Assembly: GCF_002024165.1 (NCBI RefSeq)
Contig: NZ_MWQN01000001.1
Coordinates: forward strand, 5,332,001 to 5,396,000
DNA length: 64,000 nucleotides
Direction: 5' to 3'
Source of the DNA: Embleya scabrispora
GTDB lineage: Bacteria; Actinomycetota; Actinomycetes; Streptomycetales; Streptomycetaceae
Shown here: positions 1-7,628 of the stretch, piece after piece
Layout: each line of letters starts with the position of its first letter
How positions within the stretch are numbered: the stretch's first letter is position 1
Notes under the pieces: generated by a model
The model's database searches: none
What the model was told of the DNA's origin: nothing
The model's input: the letters and a program-made list of their open reading frames with translations, nothing else
Program-made: the position numbers and the translations under genes

Positions 1-2
1 GC

Positions 3-2189
3 GTGGTGCTCACCCCCGACGACGCGGACGCGCTCGCGCCGCTGGTCGACGTGCTGAGCCAGCCCGAGGTGTTCGACCAGGTGCTCGCCGGGGTGACCGA
101 GATGCCCCGCTCGATCGCCGCCCCCGGGATGAACGTGTTCGTGCACCGGATCCGGGACGACGCGGTACAGCGGGCCCGGATACGCGCCGTGCAGCGGCTG
201 GCCGGCGCCGAGGGCGGGGTCGACGAACCCTGGCCGGAGCCGCTGGCGGCGCTGGCCGACGAGCAGGGCGCCGGGTTGGCCACCACCACCGGCGGGGTGC
301 GCGAGTGCGTGCGTCCGGACGGTGTGCTCGGGGTGCGGTGGGCGCATGCCGAGCAGGGGTTCAAGCGGGCCCAGCAGCGGCTGACCGCGCTGGCCGCGCC
401 GGTCGCGCTCTACGGCTCGGCCGGGCGGGGCGGGCGCTCGATCGACGGCGAGATCGCCGACGCGGCGACCGTGCTGCGGGACTACCGGGACCTGGTCCGG
501 CAGACCGTGGGCCGGGGCGCGGCCGGATTCGACGCGGACGGGCGGGCCTGGCTGGACCAGGTCGGCGTGGTCATCCCGGAGCCCCCCGGGCTCGGCGCGA
601 ACTCGGTGGCCGCGGCCCTGTACACCCGTACCGCCGCCGCCTTCGACCGCCCCGAGGGGCTGCGCGGGCTGGCCGAACGACTGCGCGAACTCGCCGACCG
701 GATCACCCCCGGGGCGGGCGCCGCCCGGGCCCACGAGGTGGACCAGAGCTGCTCGGACGGCTTCCTCACCCGCTACCTGCGCCCGGCCGCGTTCCCGCTC
801 GGCCCGGCCCACGTCGGCATCGTCGCCGGCCTGCTGGTCGGCGCGTTCCTGACCGCCCTGTGGCCCGCCTTCGGCGTGGCCGGCGCCGGGTTGGCGGTGG
901 TGCTCGCGCTGTTCGGATCGATCCTGATCACCGCCCGGCGCCCGGACCGCGAGGGCCGGGCCGTGCTGCCGCCCGAGGCGCTGCCGATGATCGTGGTCAC
1001 CGGCCTGGTGACCCTGGTCGGCGCGGTCTGCGGGGTGCTCGCGGGGCGGGCGTGGGATCCGCCGACCGGCGTCGGGCCGCTCGCCCTGGTGCTCGGCCTG
1101 GCCGTACTGCTCGTGCTGCCCGGCCTGGACTGGCGGTTGCGGGTGCGGCACTGGGACCACGTGCTCGGCCTGGGCGCGGCCACCCGTGCGCTGCACGGGC
1201 TGCACGGGCTGCTCGTGCGCACCGTGTGGAACGACTGGGCGCTGGCCGGCCCGCGCCGCGAGGCGGTGGACCGGGCCACCGTGCTGGCCGCGTTGCTGGA
1301 GGAGAGCGCCACACTCCTGACCGACGACGCGGCCGCGCTGGAGCGGCAGTTCACCGGCGAGCCGGCCGGACCGGACCCGGCCGCGGACACCTTCGGCAGC
1401 GGCGGTCGCCCGACCCCGGGCTTCCCCTCCGCGCCGGCGTACCCCGGCGGAGGCAATCCCGGCACCGGCGGCTACCCGCCGCCGGGGCGCCCGGTACCGC
1501 CGTATCCCGGCGCGGAGGCCTTCGGCACCGGTGCCTACCCGCCCCCCGGCCGTCCCGCGCCGCCCTCTGGCCCGCCGCCGGGCGCGGCCGGGGCGAGCCT
1601 GTACGACACCGTGCTCGGCGACCTCGTGGACGCGCTCCACGCCGCGTTCGAGCCGCTGTGGCCGCTCCTGGAGCGCGACCCGGCGGAGGTCTCCCGGCGC
1701 GGCGCGGCGCCCGAACTGCGACCCGTGCTGCGCGCGTACGCCGACCACCTCGCGCACAACGGGGTACAGGCCGCGCCGCCGTTCGGCCGGCAGGGCCAGG
1801 ACCGTCCGCACGTCGGCGAGGCGGTCGGCGGCGACGCGGACCGGATCGCCGAACTGCTCGGGCAGCCCGCGGCGCACTCGATGTTGCAGCTGTGCGCGAG
1901 CGACCAGCTGATCCTGCTCGACCACGCGCCGACGCACACCGTCAGCGTGCGCTTCGCCCCGCGCGGGGTGCGCCCCGCCGTGCGCGAGGCGCTGCGCGAG
2001 CGCCGCACCGGGCACCCGATAGAGCACGAACTGGTGTGGACCGGCGGCGGGCGGATGGCCGGCGTGTTGCGCCTGCTGCCGCTGCTGCCCGGCTCGGTGG
2101 ACGACGCGCGGATCTGGGAGGAGAGCGCCGGCGGCGCCGACCGACCCGGTGCGGGTGACGACCGGTACGACGGCGGATGGGCGCCGTGA
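3..2189 (+). CDS. Membrane protein of the GTPase-associated island (function unknown, probably 5'-partial)
   Basis: I do not recognise the family. The frame is open from the first bases, so the first GTG may not be the true start and the gene probably begins upstream. Residues 1-250 look soluble and mostly helical. Residues about 260-375 contain four hydrophobic segments in two pairs, for example AGLAVVLALFGSILI and LVLGLAVLLVLPGL. A Gly/Pro/Tyr-rich linker (about 455-530, repeated GYPPPGRP) leads to a soluble C-terminal region. The stop lies 13 nt inside the next gene, so the two are translationally coupled. Inference: it is a membrane anchor or effector for the kinase-like and GAP1-like proteins that follow. 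Confidence 0.75.
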   Translation: MVLTPDDADALAPLVDVLSQPEVFDQVLAGVTEMPRSIAAPGMNVFVHRIRDDAVQRARIRAVQRLAGAEGGVDEPWPEPLAALADEQGAGLATTTGGVRECVRPDGVLGVRWAHAEQGFKRAQQRLTALAAPVALYGSAGRGGRSIDGEIADAATVLRDYRDLVRQTVGRGAAGFDADGRAWLDQVGVVIPEPPGLGANSVAAALYTRTAAAFDRPEGLRGLAERLRELADRITPGAGAARAHEVDQSCSDGFLTRYLRPAAFPLGPAHVGIVAGLLVGAFLTALWPAFGVAGAGLAVVLALFGSILITARRPDREGRAVLPPEALPMIVVTGLVTLVGAVCGVLAGRAWDPPTGVGPLALVLGLAVLLVLPGLDWRLRVRHWDHVLGLGAATRALHGLHGLLVRTVWNDWALAGPRREAVDRATVLAALLEESATLLTDDAAALERQFTGEPAGPDPAADTFGSGGRPTPGFPSAPAYPGGGNPGTGGYPPPGRPVPPYPGAEAFGTGAYPPPGRPAPPSGPPPGAAGASLYDTVLGDLVDALHAAFEPLWPLLERDPAEVSRRGAAPELRPVLRAYADHLAHNGVQAAPPFGRQGQDRPHVGEAVGGDADRIAELLGQPAAHSMLQLCASDQLILLDHAPTHTVSVRFAPRGVRPAVREALRERRTGHPIEHELVWTGGGRMAGVLRLLPLLPGSVDDARIWEESAGGADRPGAGDDRYDGGWAP

Positions 2190-3265
2190 GCGGGGGCGCG
2201 GGGCAGGCGGGCGAGCCGTCGGCCGAGGGCAAGCTCGGCTACACCGACCCCGAGGGCTACTCGGTGGAGCGCCGGGTCGAGTTCGGCCCGGACCGGCCGG
2301 CCCCGCCCGGGCAGCCGTTCCGGATCCGCGACGTGCGCGACGTGGAGGACGGCAGCGTCTTCGTGCAGAAGCGGCTCGGGCGGCTGGACCCGCGACGCCG
2401 GGTGGGCGCCGAGGCGAGCCTGGAGACGGAGATCCGGGTGCTGCTGCGCCTGGTGCGCACCTTCGGCGGCGCCGGATATCCGCGCGAGCTGGCCCGGGTG
2501 GCCGGACACGACTTCGACGGGGTCGAGCCGTTCCTGCTCCTGGAGGCGAGCCCCTGTCCGCCCGCCGAGGACGTGGTGGGCAAACTCCTCACCGAAGAGC
2601 AGGACGCGTTCCGCCGGGCCATCTTTCGTACCGTGCGCTACCTCGAGTCGGCCGGCGTCGTCCACGGCGACCTGACGCCGAGCAGCGTGCGCTGGCAGCG
2701 CGAGCAACGCCGGCTCCAGGTGGTCGACTTCGGCCACGCGGCGCTGGCCGGCGAGCCGCGCAGCAGCCTGGGCACCGCGCTGTGGGCCGCGCCGGGGCCG
2801 CTGCGCGGGCCCGGACCGGCCGATCCGCACGACGACGTCTGGTCGGCCGCGCAGGTCGCCTACCACGTCACCACCGGACGCCCGATCCGCCAGGGCCGCG
2901 TCCCGGTCGGCGTGGAGACCCAGGGCCTGCTGCTCGACCTGTTCCAGGGCGTGTTCGAGGCGGACGCGGTACGCCGCCCGGGCGCCGCCGAACTGCTGCG
3001 CCGGCTCGGCGAACCGGACCCGTACCTGGCGGGCCACGCCCAATACGACCCGCTCGCCGAGGGGCGGCGCGGCTACGAGGCGGCGATGGAACGCAAACGG
3101 CAGCGCATGCCGCTGCCCGGACAACCGCCGCCGGCGTACCGGGCGGGCGCCGAGGACCGACCGCCGCCGGTGCTGCCGCCCAGGCCCCCGGAGCCGCCGG
3201 GCAGGCCCGGCGAGCCGCCGAGGACCGGACGGTTTCGGCTCTTCGGGAAGGACCGGATGGGGTGA
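2177..3265 (+). CDS. Atypical protein-kinase-like protein
   Basis: This 362-residue protein has a kinase-like fold in outline. There is a candidate nucleotide-binding Lys in VFVQKRL (about residue 60), a catalytic-loop motif VVHGDLTPSSV where usual kinases have HRDxKxxN, and an intact DFG in VVDFGHAAL. The glycine-rich loop is not evident. The HRD Arg is replaced by Gly and the catalytic-loop Lys and Asn are missing, so activity is uncertain. The C-terminal about 80 residues are Pro/Arg-rich (PPVLPPRPPEPPGRP) and probably disordered. The ATG overlaps the end of the preceding membrane protein by 13 nt, and the next gene starts 67 nt downstream. It may be a regulatory pseudokinase or phosphotransferase of the island. 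Confidence 0.75.
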   Translation: MGAVSGGAGQAGEPSAEGKLGYTDPEGYSVERRVEFGPDRPAPPGQPFRIRDVRDVEDGSVFVQKRLGRLDPRRRVGAEASLETEIRVLLRLVRTFGGAGYPRELARVAGHDFDGVEPFLLLEASPCPPAEDVVGKLLTEEQDAFRRAIFRTVRYLESAGVVHGDLTPSSVRWQREQRRLQVVDFGHAALAGEPRSSLGTALWAAPGPLRGPGPADPHDDVWSAAQVAYHVTTGRPIRQGRVPVGVETQGLLLDLFQGVFEADAVRRPGAAELLRRLGEPDPYLAGHAQYDPLAEGRRGYEAAMERKRQRMPLPGQPPPAYRAGAEDRPPPVLPPRPPEPPGRPGEPPRTGRFRLFGKDRMG

Positions 3266-3332
3266 ACACGACGGGCCGGGTCGGACCGGGCACATCGGAC
3301 GAGTCGAACGCGACGGCAGGTGAGGTCGGCTG

Positions 3333-5507
3333 ATGTTGCATCAGATCGTGTACCGCTGGGACCCGGACGGGCTGCTCGGGCGCCGCGGCATCGTTCCGGT
3401 CGCCACCTCGCTGGGGCGCGACGAGGTGTTCGGTTGGCACACCCGCACCGGGCTGGCCGAGGCGGTCACCATGGACTACGGCGACCCCGCCTGCCCGGCG
3501 TCCAGCGTGTGTCTGCTCGACACCCCGCTCGGAGTGGCGCTGATCCGCCGGGAGTTCTCCGCCGACGCGCGCCGCCAGCGGCTGAACAACTCCGCCCACG
3601 TGCTGGTCGGCCCCCGGGACGCGATCGCGCCGTTCGACGCGATCGCGTGGGGCTCGCTGGAGCGGCGCGCGCCCGGGGCGTTGGACCCGGACCGGGTCCA
3701 GCCGGGCTACGGCCTCAAACCGCTGCCCGACGAGCGCCTGGCCGCGGCCTTCGAGGTCGCCGCCGGCGACCTGCACGAGCGGTCCCAGCGACTGGCCGAC
3801 CCGCTCGAAGTGCTCGTCGCCGCCGTGCTGCGCCGCCCCCGGGCCCGGCTGGCCCTGCTGCCGGCCGGCGCGGAGGACGCCACCGTGCTGCTGTGGGGCC
3901 TGCAACACCTGCTCACCGCGCTGCTCCCGGGACCGTGGACGTTCTCCACCTTCGAGGTCGACGACGCGGTCGACGACCCCAACGGGGCGCCGCGCTTCAT
4001 CGCGCTGCCCCGGGTGCCGTCCGGTCCGCCCGGGCCGCGCGTCCGGGTCGATCTGACCGGCCACGGCGAGCCGTTCGACCCGCACCGCGAACTGGCCCGG
4101 CGGATCGTTCGGCACTACGTGGGCTCCGGCTGGTCGGGCTTCCACCGACTGCTCAACGTACCCACCGAGGTGCACACGCTGCCCGAGGCGGACCGGGTGA
4201 ACGCGATCCGGCAGCGGCTGGACGCGCTGGGCACCCGCCAGGAGGCCCGGACCACCCGACCGCGCGAGGAGCCGCCGGCGGGCCAGGCCTCCGGACCGGT
4301 CGGCGCCCCGCCCGGGACCGCCGGCCGGACCCCACCACCCCGCGAGCCCGCGCGCGGGGCCGGCGAGACGATCACCGTCGTCACCGCGTCCGCCGGCGCC
4401 CCGGCGGCCGATCCCACCGACTCGAATCGACCCGTGGTGCGCTGCCCCTTCTGCCTGGACCTGGTCCGCTGGAACGAGAACGACCTCTACGAGCGCGACG
4501 CCCGGCTACGCTACGAGCGGGTCGACCTGAGCACGGTCACCGACCCGGTCAAGCGGCACGACCGCATGATCACCACCTTCATGCGCTGCCCCAACCCCAC
4601 CGGCGACGAGGAGCGCGAGCACTTCCTGCCGACCAACTACATGATCCACGAACCGCCGCTGGTGGTCGGTCTCATCGGCGACGGCCTCTCGGGCAAGACC
4701 CACCTGCTGGCCGCGATGATCGCCGAGATCGACGCGGGCGGGTTGCGCCGATACGGGGTGACGCACGTGCCGGTGGACGCCGGCCACCACCAGGAATACC
4801 TGCGGGACCGGGTCGACCTGTTGCAGCGCGGACAGATGCTCGGGACCACGGTCAACCACCAGGGAAACCTCGTGCAGTTCGCCGACGCGCTGCTGCTGCG
4901 CGCGGGCGGGCGGACCCGGCCGATCGCCTTCTTCGACGTCAGCGGCGAGGACCTGGCGCGGGGCGGCAGGGAGATGCAATTCCTGGCCGCCGCGGACGCG
5001 TTCGTGTTCGTGGTGGACCCGGTGGTCGCGGTGGACCTGCCGGAGCTGCGCCGGCTGACCCGGGACGGCGAGGACACCGCGGGCCTGCGCCGGGGCGACC
5101 GCACCTTCGCCGCGGTGATGGACCGGCTGCCGCGTACGGCCGCGCTGCTCGACCAGCCCGTCGCCGTCGCGGTGACCAAGTCCGACCTGATCCGCTTCGA
5201 GCCGCCCGTGGACGCCTGGTTGGGCTCGCAGCCGCCCCGACCCGGGGTGGTGGACCCGGCCCGCACGGACGCCGAGAGCCGCGACGTGTACTCGTTCCTG
5301 TACGCGCACGACGCCGGCGCCTGGCTCAGCCCGTTCGAGGAATTCCGGCGCTGCACCATGCACTTCGTCTCGGCGACCGGCGCGCGAGAGCGGGACGGGC
5401 ACTTCCCCGGCGGCATCCGGCCGCGCCGGGTTCTGGAACCGGTGGTGTCCATCCTCGCGATGTGCGGCATGCTCGATCAGGCCGGCATCGAGCGGGTGGG
5501 GGTGTGA
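3333..5507 (+). CDS. GAP1-N2-like protein fused to a P-loop GTPase (double-GTPase type)
   Basis: This is a 724-residue fusion. The N-terminus (about 1-130) starts HQIVYRWDPDGLLG and shares the LLGxRGxxPxAxS pattern with the next two genes. The middle part (about 145-290) carries VAAVLRR, LLWGL and WTFSTFE (about 202), also shared. A Pro-rich linker follows, then a candidate zinc-binding knuckle (CPFC near 370, with another Cys near 417). Next comes a GTPase-like domain with G1 GDGLSGKT (about 447-454), G3 DVSG (about 533) and G4 TKSD (about 614), all intact. The architecture matches what I recall of the GAP1-N2/GAP1-M and DO-GTPase families of predicted bacterial conflict systems. The start is ATG behind AGGTGAGG. 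It is one nt from the next gene, so it is in an operon. Confidence 0.8.
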   Translation: MLHQIVYRWDPDGLLGRRGIVPVATSLGRDEVFGWHTRTGLAEAVTMDYGDPACPASSVCLLDTPLGVALIRREFSADARRQRLNNSAHVLVGPRDAIAPFDAIAWGSLERRAPGALDPDRVQPGYGLKPLPDERLAAAFEVAAGDLHERSQRLADPLEVLVAAVLRRPRARLALLPAGAEDATVLLWGLQHLLTALLPGPWTFSTFEVDDAVDDPNGAPRFIALPRVPSGPPGPRVRVDLTGHGEPFDPHRELARRIVRHYVGSGWSGFHRLLNVPTEVHTLPEADRVNAIRQRLDALGTRQEARTTRPREEPPAGQASGPVGAPPGTAGRTPPPREPARGAGETITVVTASAGAPAADPTDSNRPVVRCPFCLDLVRWNENDLYERDARLRYERVDLSTVTDPVKRHDRMITTFMRCPNPTGDEEREHFLPTNYMIHEPPLVVGLIGDGLSGKTHLLAAMIAEIDAGGLRRYGVTHVPVDAGHHQEYLRDRVDLLQRGQMLGTTVNHQGNLVQFADALLLRAGGRTRPIAFFDVSGEDLARGGREMQFLAAADAFVFVVDPVVAVDLPELRRLTRDGEDTAGLRRGDRTFAAVMDRLPRTAALLDQPVAVAVTKSDLIRFEPPVDAWLGSQPPRPGVVDPARTDAESRDVYSFLYAHDAGAWLSPFEEFRRCTMHFVSATGARERDGHFPGGIRPRRVLEPVVSILAMCGMLDQAGIERVGV

Positions 5508-5508
5508 G

Positions 5509-7626
5509 ATGGCAGCGGACGCGGTGGACGCCACAGCGGATCGACTGGACGAGATCGTCTATCGCTGGAGCTACGATCACCTCCTGGGCGGGCGCGGCAT
5601 GGGCCCGGTCGCCACGTCGCTGGGTCTGAGCGAACTCCGGGACTGGCACGGCGGCTTGGAGCAGCACGTCTCGATGGACCGCTCGTTGCCGGAGACCCCC
5701 GCCTGGAGCTTTTGCCGGGTACGCCTGGAGAACCGGCACGCGCTGGTGCTGCGCGAGGCCGCGGTCCACGCCGGCAACCGACCGGGAACCAACGCGCACG
5801 TCCTGGTGGACCCCGAACTCAGCGTCGGGGCGCACACGATGCTGGCCACCGCGTGGCTGCACGAGGAACGCGGCGGCGGACTCACCGGGTCCAGGACCCC
5901 GCTCGCCGAGGTGCCCGAGAACGCACCGCTGCGCGGCACCACGATCCGCCCGGAGGCGTTCGACCCGGCCATTCTCGGACAACTGCGCGAGCGGGCCCGG
6001 GCCCGGCCGGAGTTGCTGGAGGTGGTGCTCGCGGCCGTACTGCGCGACCATCACCGCACCTTCACCCTGCATCAGAACGACGTCGGCGCGGACATGGTGC
6101 CGCTGCTGTGGGGCGTGTTCGACCTGGCGCAACCGATCGCGCCCGGCATGTGGACCTTCTCCACCTACGAGACCAGCGACGCGGCGCTGAAGCCGCGATT
6201 CGTCCTGGTCCCGCGCTGGCCGAACGCGCCGGAGCCGGCCAACCGGTTGCGGATCGACCCGCGCGCCGAGCCGCAGCCGGGGCAGGACGTGTTCCGCGAC
6301 GCCGCCGGCCTGCTGGTGCAGTGGTACTGCACGCGCCCGTGGACCGAGGTGGATGCGCTGCTGGCCCGGATCGAGACGGCGATCGGCGCCGACGGGGCTT
6401 CGTATCGGGAGGTCGCCGATCTGGTGCTGGCGCTCGAATCGGACGCCACCCGGCCGGCACCGGCGGTCGCCGCCGCGCCGGAGCCCCGGGCGCCGGAGCC
6501 GCCGCGGGCCGCACAGGCCCCGCCGGCCTCGCGGGGACCGCAGGGACCGCCCGTGCCGCCCGAGTCGCAGGCCGGCGCCGAACGTTGGGAGAACGGCTAT
6601 ACGGAGACCTGGATCAACGGGAGCGAGGACGACGAGCAGGACTGCGCGGGCGAGACCGGTGGGTATCCCGAGCGGGATCGGTACGGCCGGGGCGCCGCGC
6701 CGGGATACGCGCGGCCGGGCCCATCGTCGCCCGGGCCCGGGCAGTCGGGTTCGGCGCTGTCGGGGCCCGGGCAGTCGGGTTCGGCGCCGCCGGGGTCCGG
6801 GCGGTCCGGGCAGGCCGACGCGTGGCGGGCGGGCGACGGGGCGAACCGGGCCGGGCCGATGCCGGCATATCGCCCGACGGTGGGCGGCGACGGGCCGGTC
6901 CCGCCCCGCCCGGACCGGCTCGCCCCCGTGCCGGGGGCGTCCCCCCGGCCCGAGTCCGGCTCGGGCAGCCGTCCGGTGTTGCCCCCGAACGGTCCGACGG
7001 GCCGACTCGCGCGCGGCACGTGGGACCCGGGGGAGTGGGAACGCCTGGGCGCGTCCCGCAACGGCTACGCCGCGCTGGAGGCGGCCGACGGGCTGCTGGC
7101 CCGGAGTAGCGGGCACGAGACGAGCGATTTCCGCGACGTTTTGACCAAGGTCGACTCCGCCTCGCTGGCGGTCGCGCTGCTGCTGGCCCGGCCGCCGCTG
7201 TTGGCCCCGGTGGTGTACCGGCTGGATCGGCTCCTGCATCCCGCCTACGGCGACGGCGGTCGGCCGGAGCGGCACACCAGGCAGACCTACGCGAGGGTGC
7301 TCGGCCGGTTGTCCGAGGACATCAACACCCTCGACACCTGCGGCGCCCCGAGGGAGACGCTGTGTCGGCTGGTGGAGATGGTGGCCCGGCACACCGTGGC
7401 CGAGGTCAAGCGGCCCAGATTCGGCGCCGACGTGCTGCCCACGCTGGCCGTCGACGTCGCGGGCACGGTCTGGGCCCTTCGGACGTCCTTGCGGGTGTGG
7501 GCGGATTATCAGAACGTGCTCGTGGACGTGCTGTGTTCCTCCCGCTATCGCGAGCCGTTTCTGCTCGAGATGGGGCGACTGACGGTGGAGAGCTTCCAGA
7601 CCATGCCACACAGGACGGGACCGTAG
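5509..7626 (+). CDS. GAP1-N2-like paralogue without GTPase (second copy)
   Basis: This 705-residue protein repeats the N-terminal and middle domains of the preceding gene: DEIVYRWSYDHLLGGRG at the start, LAAVLRDH, LLWGV and WTFSTYE near residue 215. It has no P-loop. Residues about 310-500 are a low-complexity Pro/Gly/Ser/Arg linker containing an in-frame duplication (GPGQSGSA twice, nt 6731-6785). Residues about 505-700 form a helical C-terminal domain. The start ATG is 1 nt after the upstream stop, and the next gene starts 2 nt after its own stop, so the three paralogues are surely co-translated. Inference: it is a partner or regulator of the GTPase-bearing paralogue. The molecular role is unknown. 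Confidence 0.8.
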   Translation: MAADAVDATADRLDEIVYRWSYDHLLGGRGMGPVATSLGLSELRDWHGGLEQHVSMDRSLPETPAWSFCRVRLENRHALVLREAAVHAGNRPGTNAHVLVDPELSVGAHTMLATAWLHEERGGGLTGSRTPLAEVPENAPLRGTTIRPEAFDPAILGQLRERARARPELLEVVLAAVLRDHHRTFTLHQNDVGADMVPLLWGVFDLAQPIAPGMWTFSTYETSDAALKPRFVLVPRWPNAPEPANRLRIDPRAEPQPGQDVFRDAAGLLVQWYCTRPWTEVDALLARIETAIGADGASYREVADLVLALESDATRPAPAVAAAPEPRAPEPPRAAQAPPASRGPQGPPVPPESQAGAERWENGYTETWINGSEDDEQDCAGETGGYPERDRYGRGAAPGYARPGPSSPGPGQSGSALSGPGQSGSAPPGSGRSGQADAWRAGDGANRAGPMPAYRPTVGGDGPVPPRPDRLAPVPGASPRPESGSGSRPVLPPNGPTGRLARGTWDPGEWERLGASRNGYAALEAADGLLARSSGHETSDFRDVLTKVDSASLAVALLLARPPLLAPVVYRLDRLLHPAYGDGGRPERHTRQTYARVLGRLSEDINTLDTCGAPRETLCRLVEMVARHTVAEVKRPRFGADVLPTLAVDVAGTVWALRTSLRVWADYQNVLVDVLCSSRYREPFLLEMGRLTVESFQTMPHRTGP

Positions 7627-7628
7627 CC

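Noticed and set aside
1535-3295. 586-codon minus-strand frame over the kinase-like gene
   Set aside because: Shadow of two real plus-strand genes; no recognisable motif.
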